Assembly: GCA_964628455.1 (NCBI GenBank)
Contig: CAZVPD010000021.1
Location: 1 to 30,664, forward strand
DNA length: 30,664 nucleotides
Reading direction: 5' to 3'
Origin: JAQVWU01 sp964628455
GTDB lineage: Bacteria; Bacillota; Clostridia; Oscillospirales; CAG-272
Part shown: positions 1-8,833 of the stretch, piece by piece
Layout of the letters: every line of letters starts with the position of its first letter
Numbering within the stretch: position 1 is the first letter of the stretch
Position numbers and translations under genes: made by a program
Notes under the pieces: generated by a model
Told to the model about the DNA's origin: nothing
Seen by the model: the letters and a program-made list of their open reading frames with translations, nothing else
Databases searched by the model: none

Positions 1-79
1 ATGCATACTAACAGTATATCTTTACTGGGGTGCAGTTAATTTTACATTCTGCCATTTATTTTTATTTCGGCAAAATATA

Positions 80-108
80 TTGCAAATACAGATGATATAT
101 GCTATAAT
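80..108 (+). promoter_or_regulatory. Promoter of mscL
   Basis: TTGCAA (80-85), a 17-bp spacer, then TATAAT (103-108) preceded by an extended -10 TG. It predicts a start near 115 and a leader of about 88 nt before the mscL ATG at 203. Seen directly in sequence; activity is inferred. Confidence 0.7.
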
Positions 109-202
109 CACGTTAAATGATGAACCAATAATAATTATCTCTCGCAATCAAACAATAAATATAATTTCTATTATATTAATATTTAATGAAAGGGGTATTT
201 GT

Positions 203-601
203 ATGTTAAAAGAATTTAAAAAATTCGCATTCAAAGGTAATGTTCTTGATCTTGCGGTCGGCGTTATCATCGGTGGTGCTTTCGGAAAAATCGTATCCTC
301 CCTCGTCAACGACCTTATCATGCCTTTAATCGGCATCATATTGGGAGGTATAAATTTTACCGACCTGAAAATCGTGATCAAAGAAGCCAGCGGTGATATC
401 GCGGAATCCGCGTTCCGCTACGGAGCATTCATCCAGTCTGTCGTTGATTTTCTGATCATTGCTTTTTCGATCTTCCTGTTTATAAGCCTGATCCAAAAAA
501 CGAAGAAAAAAGAACCCGAACCGCCTCCTCCCCCGCCTCCCGCTCCCACCAAAGAGGAATTGCTCCTTACCGAGATCCGCGACATATTAAAGAACAAATA
601 G
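203..601 (+). CDS. mscL: Large-conductance mechanosensitive channel MscL
   Basis: This is a 132-residue protein with the MscL N-terminus (MLKEFKKFAFKGNVLDLAVG), the glycine-rich pore-lining first membrane helix, a periplasmic-type loop (about residues 48-70), a second membrane helix (about 75-98) and a C-terminal helix. MscL opens under membrane tension and releases solutes during hypo-osmotic shock. The ATG at 203 was chosen because AAAGGGG lies just upstream and the family starts at this motif; an in-frame 41-codon extension upstream crosses the promoter. Between the second membrane helix and the C-terminal helix lies a lysine run followed by EPEPPPPPPPAP, a longer proline linker than in well-studied homologues. 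It is monocistronic, with its own promoter and a terminator at 614-647. Confidence 0.95.
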   Translation: MLKEFKKFAFKGNVLDLAVGVIIGGAFGKIVSSLVNDLIMPLIGIILGGINFTDLKIVIKEASGDIAESAFRYGAFIQSVVDFLIIAFSIFLFISLIQKTKKKEPEPPPPPPPAPTKEELLLTEIRDILKNK

Positions 602-613
602 AATCCAAAAGTC

Positions 614-647
614 AAAGGCTACCGGACATAAAACGGCAGCCTTTTTT
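614..647 (+). terminator. Rho-independent terminator after mscL
   Basis: AAAGGCT-A-CCG pairs with CGG-C-AGCCTTT around a short A-rich loop, followed by a T run. It lies 13 nt after the mscL stop. Confidence 0.85.
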
Positions 648-794
648 ATGCAAGGCCATACCTGCCGGCATTCATATGTTATAATAAAAAAGCGATCTGT
701 TATATTGTACAAATCATAACACCATTTTTATAAATAATATAATGATACAATAATATTATTATTGATTATTACAAAACTATTTCCGAAATAACTG
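648..794. other. AT-rich intergenic stretch
   Basis: Very AT-rich DNA between the mscL terminator and the next promoter. It holds TATAAT-like hexamers (for example 680-685) without a convincing -35 partner, and no gene, tRNA or repeat that I can support. Confidence 0.4.
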
Positions 795-823
795 TTGATA
801 TTATATGAAAGATATGTTATAAT
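795..823 (+). promoter_or_regulatory. Promoter of the CBM9-like secreted protein gene
   Basis: TTGATA (795-800), a 17-bp spacer, TATAAT (818-823), with an extended -10 TG at 815-816. A start near 830 would give an unusually long leader of about 177 nt. That leader contains a small inverted repeat (TTAAAAT 862-868 with ATTTTAA 880-886) but no riboswitch I recognise. Confidence 0.7.
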
Positions 824-1006
824 AAAAACAACCTGCAACGAATCAGTTTCTTGTCAGACAGTTAAAATCACAGGCTGTAATTTTAATTATCTTATAAAAC
901 CGTTCATTGCAGACTGTAAATAATCCGTTTTCGTTCCCCATTAAGTTAATGACAGTCCATACACTGTTTTGACTTTATAAATATCAATATAAAGGATGAT
1001 TCTTGA

Positions 1007-1855
1007 ATGAAAAAAACATTGTTTGTTTTAGTCGCTTTACTTATTCTGACTCTTTCCGTATCGGCTGTCGAAATACCGGTAAAGCAGTTCGTTCCCGTTC
1101 TTGACGGTGTTATTTCGGCGGACGAATATCCCGCAGATTCGTGGTATATACTCGACAAAGCTACGGCTACGGGATATAACGGAATTTGGACAGGCGAAAT
1201 GACAGACGACCTTATGGCCAAGTATAATTTCGCATGGGCTGCCGACGGATTATATGCAGCTTTCGTTGCAGTCGACAATACCCCCGACCCCGCCACATCA
1301 TGGGATGTGCACAGCCAGGACGGCGGTCCTTTGGCGGACGGTTTCCAGTTTAACACAGGCGGAACCTGGATAACAATAGGCGCATACGCCGACGGTACAC
1401 TCTCCCCCCGTAATCATGCGGGCGGCGGTGAAGAAGTCGACAGCCTTGCCGACATCGTAACGGGCAAAGCTGTCCGTGAAGGCAATGTTTTTACGGTTGA
1501 AGCTTTTATTCCGTGGGCAAAACTTTTAAATTACGAAGTAGCTCAGGATTCAGTCATACCGATTCTGTTCACCTATATGGACAGAGCCGACGGCGCGGAG
1601 AATGTCTGCTATAAATCCATGGATACAGCCGTATGGGATGCAACTCAGGGCGACAACAGTATTAAACTCACAGCTGATACCTACGCTCCTCCGGTTCCCG
1701 AAACAGCCGAAGAAACAGCAGCGGAAGCTGAAGAAGCAGCAGAAGCTCCTGCAGATACAGCCGCTCCTCAGACCGCGGACGCAGTCCTTATCACCGGAAT
1801 CGTCACCGTTCTGGCAGCGGGTTATGCATTAATTTCCGCAAAAAAGAAACACTGA
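1007..1855 (+). CDS. Secreted CBM9/DOMON-like protein with sortase-like C-terminal tail
   Basis: A 282-residue exported protein. Residues 1-20 form a signal peptide (MKKTLFVLVALLILTLSVSA). Residues about 24-225 resemble the CBM9-like fold often seen in cell-surface sugar-binding proteins: it opens with 'LDGVISADEY' and has the hydrophobic/acidic strand 'FAWAADGLYAAFVAVDN'. Then comes a low-complexity Glu/Ala/Pro linker (about 226-250). The C-terminus is APQTAD, a hydrophobic segment and AKKKH, which is laid out like a cell-wall sorting signal with PQTAD in place of LPxTG. The protein is therefore probably surface-anchored. The ligand is unknown; binding of polysaccharide is only a family-level guess. 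A good RBS (AAAGGATG) precedes ATG 1007, and a shared terminator follows at 1940-1992. Confidence 0.75.
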   Translation: MKKTLFVLVALLILTLSVSAVEIPVKQFVPVLDGVISADEYPADSWYILDKATATGYNGIWTGEMTDDLMAKYNFAWAADGLYAAFVAVDNTPDPATSWDVHSQDGGPLADGFQFNTGGTWITIGAYADGTLSPRNHAGGGEEVDSLADIVTGKAVREGNVFTVEAFIPWAKLLNYEVAQDSVIPILFTYMDRADGAENVCYKSMDTAVWDATQGDNSIKLTADTYAPPVPETAEETAAEAEEAAEAPADTAAPQTADAVLITGIVTVLAAGYALISAKKKH

Positions 1856-1939
1856 TTTTTTAAACAGCGGTATGGCGCAGTTTAAACGACCGAAATACCA
1901 GAAGGTTAACCAGAAAACATTGAATTTTTTAAAGTAAAT

Positions 1940-1992
1940 AAAAAGCGGAATGCCGGCAAATCCTATGCTCCGGTTCATACCGCTTTTTTTTT
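1940..1992. terminator. Bidirectional terminator between the CBM9-like gene and mutL
   Basis: AAAAGCGG...CCGG pairs imperfectly with CCGG...CCGCTTTT, with a nine-T run on + and a T-rich tail on -. It lies between converging genes, so it can end both the + gene and the seven-gene minus-strand operon. Confidence 0.75.
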
Positions 1993-2041
1993 GCTTTATT
2001 AAAAGTCTTGCGGCAATGATGTTAACGAATATCCGCAAGGG

Positions 2042-4045
2042 TCAAATCCGCTTAAACTGACGTTCGATCTCATGTTTCGATAATTCGTATGCAACAGGCC
2101 TTCCGTGCGGGCAGTATTTTATATCATGCAGACGCATCAGCTTGTCGCAAAGCCAAACGGTATTGATGTCGCTGTCTTCATGACCCGCTTTTAAAGCAGC
2201 TTTACACGATGCCTGATACAGAGCACGTTCGAAAATCATATCATGTTTGACATCCACATTTCCGGTCCCGTCCGATAATTTTCCCGCCAGTTCAGTCAGC
2301 ATATCCGACGCCGCATCAAGCGCCAAACCGGACGGTACGGCAGTGATTTTAATCCCCCGTTCGTCAAAATCAAACTCGACTCCTATCGATTTTATATCGT
2401 TTTTATAATCCGATAAAGCCTGGCATTCGGTTCCTGTCATGTGAATAACCGCAGGGATCATAACTATTTGAGAAAACCGGTCGCTTCTCTTCATGTTTTT
2501 TTTCATTTCTTCAAAAATAATACGTTCATGTGCAGCATGCTTATCGATGATCAGAATTTTATCCTGAAGCTCAAGAAATATATATGAATGGAAAGCTGTC
2601 CCCACTATTTTATAAAAAGGGGGATCGGCATCTTCGGCGGGTGCCGGCTGTTTCATCCATTCTTCCGTTCCGGATTTATACTCATTGTTTTTATTCTCAT
2701 GAGCTTCAAACTGTCCGGCTGTTTCGGATGACGCATCCGGAATCCGCTCCTCGGAGACCGCATCATGGGCGGATGATCCGCTTTCTTTATTTTCAGATTC
2801 AGCCGAATCCTTTTCTTCCCCTGTTTCGGATATCAGATCGCATCCTGACAATGCAGAAGGATTTTTTTGATTTTCCCGGTTTATCTCCGTTCCCGCGGGC
2901 TGACCGGATTTAACTTCATCGTTGAAAATATCAATCTGCTGTTCTTTTTTTTCATCTTCTTCCGTGATATGATCAGTCACGGAGGTAAATGCATTTACGA
3001 TCCGCACATCCTCCCCTGTCATGACCGTATCACGGAATCGCAGCTCAGGCCTGTTTATTTTTCGGGTCAGAACATTGCGTACGGCACAATAAACACCGTT
3101 ATAGACGATTTTTTCATTGGAAAATTTCACTTCGAGTTTTGTCGGATGGACATTAACATCGACATATGCCGGATGAATTTTGATATTCAGCACGCAGGAC
3201 GGAAAACGGTCTGCAGGGATGTATGAATTATACGCATCCTCAAGAGCGCCGGTAATGACATTGCTTTTAATATAGCGTCCGTTGAGAAAAAAATTCTGAT
3301 AATTTCTGTTCCCGCGCACATTATCGGGCGTACTGATGTATCCCGTCACTTCGACGCCTTCTGTCATCCCGTCCAAATAAATCATTTTTTTTGCAAATTC
3401 ACGACCCAGAACCGCATAAATCGCATTGAGCAGTTTGCCGTCTCCTGCAGTGTCGAACCGGACATTTCCGTCCGAAATGCACTTAATGGCGATATCGGGT
3501 CTGGATAAAGCGATTTTTTCGACAACAGCGGTAACCGCCATCGCTTCGGAGGCATCTCTCTTTAAAAATTTACGGCGGGCCGGAACATTAGCGAATAATT
3601 CTTCCGCTATCACCGTCGTCCCTTCCCGGCAGCCGGCGTCGCCGACTTCGGTAATCTGACCTGCGCTGCATACAAGAAGCGTACCCATGCTTTCTTCCGC
3701 ATGTTTGGTCATGATCCGCAGTTTTGAAACGGAAGCGATAGCCGCCAGCGCCTCTCCCCTGAATCCCAGAGTTTTAATACCGTCCAGATCCTGCGCATTT
3801 TTTATTTTGCTTGTGGCGTGACGCAGGATGCTGACCGGAACATCATCACGGGTCATTCCGCAGCCGTCATCACTGACCCGAATAAAAGAGATTCCCCCGT
3901 TCTTTATTTCCATCGTTATATGCGACGCGCCGGCATCAACGGCATTTTCAAGCAGTTCTTTCACCACAGATGCCGGCCGGTCAACAACCTCACCGGCGGC
4001 GATCAGGTTTGCCACCTGAAAATCCAGTAAATTAACGATACCCAT
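2042..4045 (-). CDS. mutL: DNA mismatch repair endonuclease MutL
   Basis: A 667-residue MutL. The N-terminal GHKL ATPase shows ELLENAVDAGAS (about 31-42), the FRGEAL motif and DVNVHPTK at the end of the transducer domain. A long acidic, poorly conserved linker (about 360-470) joins it to the C-terminal dimerisation domain. That domain carries DKHAAHERIIFE (from residue 501), which is the metal-binding endonuclease motif, plus CPHGRP (about 645) and the terminal FKRI. The protein should therefore be the nicking type found in bacteria lacking MutH. It is activated by MutS and nicks the strand to be repaired. It is the last gene of the operon, 11 bp after the small membrane protein, and is followed by the 1940-1992 terminator. 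Confidence 0.97.
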   Translation of the reverse strand: MGIVNLLDFQVANLIAAGEVVDRPASVVKELLENAVDAGASHITMEIKNGGISFIRVSDDGCGMTRDDVPVSILRHATSKIKNAQDLDGIKTLGFRGEALAAIASVSKLRIMTKHAEESMGTLLVCSAGQITEVGDAGCREGTTVIAEELFANVPARRKFLKRDASEAMAVTAVVEKIALSRPDIAIKCISDGNVRFDTAGDGKLLNAIYAVLGREFAKKMIYLDGMTEGVEVTGYISTPDNVRGNRNYQNFFLNGRYIKSNVITGALEDAYNSYIPADRFPSCVLNIKIHPAYVDVNVHPTKLEVKFSNEKIVYNGVYCAVRNVLTRKINRPELRFRDTVMTGEDVRIVNAFTSVTDHITEEDEKKEQQIDIFNDEVKSGQPAGTEINRENQKNPSALSGCDLISETGEEKDSAESENKESGSSAHDAVSEERIPDASSETAGQFEAHENKNNEYKSGTEEWMKQPAPAEDADPPFYKIVGTAFHSYIFLELQDKILIIDKHAAHERIIFEEMKKNMKRSDRFSQIVMIPAVIHMTGTECQALSDYKNDIKSIGVEFDFDERGIKITAVPSGLALDAASDMLTELAGKLSDGTGNVDVKHDMIFERALYQASCKAALKAGHEDSDINTVWLCDKLMRLHDIKYCPHGRPVAYELSKHEIERQFKRI

Positions 4046-4056
4046 GCCGTAAATTC

Positions 4057-4227
4057 CTATTTCCTGTTGTTCTTTTTATAAATAAATACGGCTGTAAGGA
4101 CAATCAGGACAACAGCCAGGATGACGACCGTTATTATATCAAAAACGTTTTTTCCGATCATATTATCGGAAGCGACAGCACTGCCGGCTGCCGAAATAAA
4201 ACATATAAAATTAAAAAAGCCGTTCAT
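4057..4227 (-). CDS. Small single-pass membrane protein between mutS and mutL
   Basis: A 56-residue hypothetical protein. I chose the ATG at 4227 because GGGAGG lies at ideal distance upstream; an in-frame start 10 codons earlier has no such site. Residues 1-19 (MNGFFNFICFISAAGSAVA) are hydrophobic and could be a signal peptide or anchor. Residues about 30-49 (DIITVVILAVVLIVLTAVFI) form a clear membrane helix, followed by YKKNNRK facing the cytosol under the positive-inside rule. It lies tightly between mutS (42 bp) and mutL (11 bp), so it is co-transcribed with them. I do not recognise a family. It lacks the Cys cluster of FeoB-associated small proteins. Confidence 0.65.
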   Translation of the reverse strand: MNGFFNFICFISAAGSAVASDNMIGKNVFDIITVVILAVVLIVLTAVFIYKKNNRK

Positions 4228-4269
4228 AGTACCTCCCGTAAAATATCCGGAAAACAAGTTGTCTGAATG

Positions 4270-6885
4270 TCAGCGGGCCGCTTTTTTTAATTCATATAAT
4301 AAATTCAAAGCTTCGAGCGGAGTCAGCAATTCGAGTTCGACAGAATTCAGTTTTTTTATGATGTCTTTAGTTTTAAAATCTTCAAAAGTAATATTCTGAT
4401 TTTCCTTTTCGATGACGGGTTCCGCGGCATTTATCGTCGCGCTTTTGGTTTCAAGTATCCGGAGCAGTTCCTTTGCACGCCGTATTATTTCTCCGGGCAG
4501 ACCCGCAAGACGCGCGACCTCAATCCCGTAGCTGTCATCCGCGGCACCCCGGACTATTTTTCTTAAAAAAATGATGTCTTCGCCTTTTTTCCTGGCTGCT
4601 ATATTATAATTCACGGTCCCGTCGATTTCGCTTTCGAGCGAAGTCAGCTCATGATAATGCGTGGCAAACAACGTTTTTGCACCGATTTTTTTACTCAGCG
4701 TATATTCCGCGGTCGCCCTTGCAATACTCATGCCGTCAAAAGTGGAAGTACCACGCCCTATTTCATCGTAAATGATCAGACTGCGTTTTGTCGCGTTTTT
4801 CAATATATAAGAAACTTCAGTCATCTCAAGCATAAAGGTGGACTGCCCCGAAGCCAGGTCATCAGAAGCGCCTACACGTGTAAACAGACGGTCAACAATA
4901 CCGATCTGCGCTTCTTTTGCCGGAACAAAGGAACCCAGCTGAGCCATAATGACTATGAGGGCTACCTGCCGCATATAAGTGGATTTACCCGCCATATTCG
5001 GTCCAGTGATCAGCATAAGCCGGTTATGGTTTGTATCCAGATTTGTATCGTTGGGTACAAAATAACCGTCCGTTACAAACAGTTCGACTACCGGATGACG
5101 CCCGTCCTTAATACGGATCTTATCGCCGTATTCCACATCGGGACGCGTATAATTATTTTTAACGGCCGTGTCGGCCAGGCTCAGATAAACATCCAGAGAC
5201 GCAAGCATTCCTGCCGTTTCCTGTATACGGGACGCCTGCGCCGCGACCATATCGCGTATTTTGCAAAAAAGTTCATATTCAAGAGCGGCAGCACGGTCTG
5301 CGGCACCCAGAATCGTGGATTCCATATCTTTTAATTCCTGAGTTATAAAACGCTCGCAGTTGGACAGCGTCTGTTTACGGATATAACGTTCGGGAACATC
5401 ACCGAGGTTGGATCTGGTGATTTCAATATAATATCCGAAAACCCGGTTATATCCGATTTTCAGCCCCTTAATACCGGATTTATCGCGTTCTTCGGCTTCG
5501 ATTTTTTCGATGTAACGTTTACCGTTATGAATTATTTCGTTGAGCTCATCGACTCCCGCATCATATCCCGGACGGATCATCCCGCCTTCCCGAACCGAAA
5601 ACGGCGGATCATCCACAATGGAGCGTGAAAGCAGACCGGCGATATCTTCCAGAGGGTCCAGCTTGTTATAAATCGCAAGCAGTTCGGAATCACTGCAGCC
5701 GGACAGCAGCGATTTGACAGCAGGTATAATTCTGACAGTCTGCAATACGGCACACAGGTCTTTCGCGACCGCGGAACCGTAGATTACTTTCGTCATCAAC
5801 CGTTCAAGGTCCAGTATCTCTTTCATCAGACCGCCGATTTCTTCACGCAGGAAAAAATTATCAAACAATTCGGCAACAGCATTCTGACGGTTCAAAACAG
5901 AACGGACATTCAGGAGAGGCTGCTCCACCCATTTACGCAGCAGGCGGGCTCCCATTGATGTTTTGGTATGGTCCAACACCCAGAGAAGCGTTCCTTTTTT
6001 TTCTTTTGACCTCATTGTCTCACATAATTCCAGATTACGTCGAGTATTGAGATCCATTTCCAAAAACTGTCCTTCACTGTAAAAAGTCAGGTTTTTTATA
6101 TAGGATTCGTCTGTGCACTGAGTTTCTGAAATATATGCAAGCAGTGCTCCGACAGCACATACGGCAGGTTCATTCCCGTTTCCGATCTCCGAAGGCATTT
6201 TCCCGAAACGCCGGAGCAGCTGCCGCTGAGCTGTTTCGAAATCAAAGCGTTCTGCGGAAGAGTCTCCGATCACCGCATGCCGGTCGGTAATAAATTCGTT
6301 CAGTGAAGAGACAGATATACGCGGGACATTCAACAGCACCTCACTCGGTGAAAAAGTACCGAGTTCACTTAAAAGTCTCTGCAGCGCATGCTGTCCGGTC
6401 AGAACCGTAGCGGTTATATCACCTGTGGAAACATCGGCAAAAGCCACCCCTGCCGATGAAATAACCGTTTTATCTTTTATATGAGAGGGATCGATATATA
6501 CGGCACACAGATAATTGTTGCGGTTTTCATCAAGCAATCCTCCGTCGGTGACCGTTCCCGGAGTGACAACGCGTATCACTTCGCGGCGGACAAGGCCTTT
6601 GGCGGACGCAGGATCCTCTGTCTGTTCGCAAATCACCACTTTGTAACCGCGTGATATCAACCGCGATATATAATTGTCCGCGCTGTGGTAGGGTATACCG
6701 CACATGGGAGCACGTTCCGGTTCCCCGCAATCCTTACCCGTAAGAGTCAGGTCAAGTTCCCGTGAAACAAGTTTCGCGTCATCATAAAACATTTCATAAA
6801 AGTCGCCGAGACGGAAAAACAATACCGCATCCTGATACTGTTCTTTTATATCAAGATATTGCTTCATCATCGGGGTGACCGCCAT
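4270..6885 (-). CDS. mutS: DNA mismatch repair protein MutS
   Basis: An 871-residue MutS. The N-terminal mismatch-reading domain begins with TPMMKQYLDIK and contains GDFYEMF, whose Phe-x-Glu motif stacks on and contacts the mispair. Connector, lever and clamp domains follow. The C-terminal ABC-type ATPase has the Walker A motif GPNMAGKST (628-636), the signature region and DEIGRGTSTFDG (from 707) as Walker B. MutS finds mismatches as a dimer, converts to an ATP-bound sliding clamp and recruits MutL, encoded just downstream. The ATG at 6885 follows GGAG at 6 nt. The alternative TTG four codons earlier overlaps that RBS and was rejected. Confidence 0.97.
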   Translation of the reverse strand: MAVTPMMKQYLDIKEQYQDAVLFFRLGDFYEMFYDDAKLVSRELDLTLTGKDCGEPERAPMCGIPYHSADNYISRLISRGYKVVICEQTEDPASAKGLVRREVIRVVTPGTVTDGGLLDENRNNYLCAVYIDPSHIKDKTVISSAGVAFADVSTGDITATVLTGQHALQRLLSELGTFSPSEVLLNVPRISVSSLNEFITDRHAVIGDSSAERFDFETAQRQLLRRFGKMPSEIGNGNEPAVCAVGALLAYISETQCTDESYIKNLTFYSEGQFLEMDLNTRRNLELCETMRSKEKKGTLLWVLDHTKTSMGARLLRKWVEQPLLNVRSVLNRQNAVAELFDNFFLREEIGGLMKEILDLERLMTKVIYGSAVAKDLCAVLQTVRIIPAVKSLLSGCSDSELLAIYNKLDPLEDIAGLLSRSIVDDPPFSVREGGMIRPGYDAGVDELNEIIHNGKRYIEKIEAEERDKSGIKGLKIGYNRVFGYYIEITRSNLGDVPERYIRKQTLSNCERFITQELKDMESTILGAADRAAALEYELFCKIRDMVAAQASRIQETAGMLASLDVYLSLADTAVKNNYTRPDVEYGDKIRIKDGRHPVVELFVTDGYFVPNDTNLDTNHNRLMLITGPNMAGKSTYMRQVALIVIMAQLGSFVPAKEAQIGIVDRLFTRVGASDDLASGQSTFMLEMTEVSYILKNATKRSLIIYDEIGRGTSTFDGMSIARATAEYTLSKKIGAKTLFATHYHELTSLESEIDGTVNYNIAARKKGEDIIFLRKIVRGAADDSYGIEVARLAGLPGEIIRRAKELLRILETKSATINAAEPVIEKENQNITFEDFKTKDIIKKLNSVELELLTPLEALNLLYELKKAAR

Positions 6886-6985
6886 AATATGCTCCAATCA
6901 AAACTCACAAAAAATCTGTCCCGTATATTTGAATGGGATCAGGTTTTATCGATTTTTTTATTTTATTAAACAGATAAAGCAGAAA

Positions 6986-7360
6986 TCAATGACAGCCCGA
7001 GCAGCCGCTGCATCCTTCTTCACCGCAGCCGCGCTCTCCCGTAACGATAAAGCTGATTTCGGAATTTACCGCATTCATAAGCCTGTTTACGTCTTCCTGT
7101 GCCGATATGAATTCATTGTAAACGGGGTTGGCGATAACGGCCTCGTATATCTCGTTTTTGCGTTTTTCAATGGCTTCCGCAAACATCTCGTCGTCATTCG
7201 AGGCCGTTGCTTTGTCATGAGCCCTGTATTCATTAATCATCGCCTGCAGTTCGGTATCCGCATCATAAACTCCTTCGGCGACAGTAAGACGCTGCATTTC
7301 GATGCTGTTTTTAATAAGATGTCCCAGTTCACGCGCCATTTCAAGCATTTGCATATCCAT
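6986..7360 (-). CDS. YlbF/RicF-family regulator with Cys-rich tail
   Basis: A 124-residue, mostly helical protein of the YlbF/YmcA (Com_YlbF) family: amphipathic helices through residue about 105, with the family-like segment 'NPVYNEFISAQEDVNRLM'. In Bacillus subtilis, YlbF, YmcA and YaaT form a complex that carries Fe-S clusters and tunes RNase Y-dependent RNA maturation. The C-terminus here is GERGCGEEGCSGCSGCH, with four Cys and a terminal His, a plausible metal or Fe-S site. Start at ATG 7360 with GGAG 8 nt upstream. It sits between miaB and mutS in the operon, an arrangement I associate with clostridia. Function in this organism is inferred from the family only. Confidence 0.85.
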   Translation of the reverse strand: MDMQMLEMARELGHLIKNSIEMQRLTVAEGVYDADTELQAMINEYRAHDKATASNDDEMFAEAIEKRKNEIYEAVIANPVYNEFISAQEDVNRLMNAVNSEISFIVTGERGCGEEGCSGCSGCH

Positions 7361-7398
7361 TTTAATTTCTCCGCAATCTTTATATTTATTTTTTGTTT

Positions 7399-8811
7399 TT
7401 AAGTATCCGACAGAATTCCGTATAAAGCATATGTCTCCGCGCGTTCTATTTTTACAGATGCAGTTTTCCCGACCAGAGCATCATCTCCCTCAAAATGGAC
7501 CAGCCTCCCCTTCTCGCTGCGTCCCGTCAGGCGTGTGCCGTCTGTTTTACTTCTTCCTTCGACCAGAATTTCCATTGTTTTTCCTATGTATTGCCGGTTC
7601 TTTTCGTATGAAATGCGATTTTGTACGGCAATGAGTTTTTCGAAACGCCCGGCTTTTATAACGTCGGGAATCTGACCTTCCATCCCGGCAGCCTGTGTGC
7701 CTTTCCGAACAGAATAGATAAAAGAATAGATCGAATCGAACCTGACGTCTTCGAGCATTTTTATCGTTTCTTCAAAATCTTCTTCGGTTTCGGTCGGAAA
7801 TCCGACTATGATGTCGGTGCTCAGTGCAATATCCGGCATTCTGCAGCGCATATATTGAACCGCCTTACGGTATGATTCGCCTGTATAATGCCTGTTCATA
7901 ACGGAAAGAATTCTGTCGGAACCGGATTGAAGAGGAAGATGGAATTGTTTTGCGATTTTCGGCTGGTCCGCAATCACATCGATCAGCCGGCGGGAAACAT
8001 CTTTCGGATGACTGGTCATAAATCGTATGCGGAAATCACCTTCGACTCCGCAAACATCCATAAGCAGGTCCGGGAACGCATATGAATCGTCCGTATCAGA
8101 GCCGTATGAGTTGACATTCTGACCGAGAAGCGTAATATCGCGGTAACCTGCAGCCGCAAGCGAACGTACTTCATCCAGAATGTTTTCCCGGTTCCGGCTG
8201 CGTTCCCTTCCCCGTACATACGGCACGACGCAATACGAGCAGAAGTTGTTGCATCCGTACATGATACTGACCCACGCCCTGAAATGACTCAGTCTGCGTA
8301 CAGGGAGGTCTTCGGCTATATTGCCCTCATCCGTATTTACATAAAACTGCCGTTTCCCGGTGACATAAGCAGTGTATAAAATCATCGGGAAGCGGTATAA
8401 GGATTCTGTTCCGAATAAAAAATCGACATACGGATATTTGTTTTTTATATCGCTTATACGGTGTTCCTGCGAAACCATGCATCCGCAGATTCCTATCAGG
8501 AGCGAAGGTTTTTTTTCTTTCAGATGCTTGAACTGACCGGTTATGGATAGAGTTTTAAGTTCCGCATGTTCCCGTACAGCGCAGGTGTTGATCAATATCA
8601 CATCCGCTTCCGAAGGAACGGAAGTAAAAAGATATCCCATCTGTTCCGCCATCCCACCCAACCGTTCGCTGTCCGCCTCATTCTGCTGACACCCGAATGT
8701 CTGGATACAGATATAGGTATTTCCGTCCCCGTTAAGCATACGGACACGTTCCATATAATCATTCTGCTCGTAAATTTCTTCGCGCGGTATCGTTTTAACT
8801 TTGCCCGTCAT
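7399..8811 (-). CDS. miaB: tRNA-2-methylthio-N6-dimethylallyladenosine synthase MiaB
   Basis: A 470-residue radical-SAM methylthiotransferase. The N-terminal UPF0004 domain supplies three Cys for the auxiliary cluster (TFGCQQNEAD, INTCAVREHAE, GICGCMVSQ). The radical-SAM core has CxxxCxxC in YGCNNFCSYCVVPYVRGRE. A TRAM domain with SGRSEKGRLVHFEG-type sequence ends the protein. MiaB adds the methylthio group to i6A37 in tRNAs reading UNN codons. I chose the ATG at 8811, preceded by AAAGGA; a longer open frame to 9015 would overlap mtlD by about 180 bp and has no MiaB-like sequence. It is 22 bp downstream of mtlD. Confidence 0.95.
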   Translation of the reverse strand: MTGKVKTIPREEIYEQNDYMERVRMLNGDGNTYICIQTFGCQQNEADSERLGGMAEQMGYLFTSVPSEADVILINTCAVREHAELKTLSITGQFKHLKEKKPSLLIGICGCMVSQEHRISDIKNKYPYVDFLFGTESLYRFPMILYTAYVTGKRQFYVNTDEGNIAEDLPVRRLSHFRAWVSIMYGCNNFCSYCVVPYVRGRERSRNRENILDEVRSLAAAGYRDITLLGQNVNSYGSDTDDSYAFPDLLMDVCGVEGDFRIRFMTSHPKDVSRRLIDVIADQPKIAKQFHLPLQSGSDRILSVMNRHYTGESYRKAVQYMRCRMPDIALSTDIIVGFPTETEEDFEETIKMLEDVRFDSIYSFIYSVRKGTQAAGMEGQIPDVIKAGRFEKLIAVQNRISYEKNRQYIGKTMEILVEGRSKTDGTRLTGRSEKGRLVHFEGDDALVGKTASVKIERAETYALYGILSDT

Positions 8812-8833
8812 TGCATTCCTTTTTGTCCCGTCT

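Noticed and set aside
80..202. 41-codon N-terminal extension of mscL
   Set aside because: It overlaps the promoter, has no MscL-like sequence, and the ATG at 203 has a good RBS.
418..615. 65-residue minus-strand frame with poly-glycine
   Set aside because: It is the antisense image of the MscL proline-rich linker.
1829..2038. 69-residue minus-strand open frame downstream of mutL
   Set aside because: It spans the terminator hairpin and the end of the CBM9-like gene, with no RBS and no family likeness.
6875..7402. 175-residue plus-strand open frame
   Set aside because: It is antisense to ylbF and the mutS start, with no RBS and composition typical of a shadow frame.
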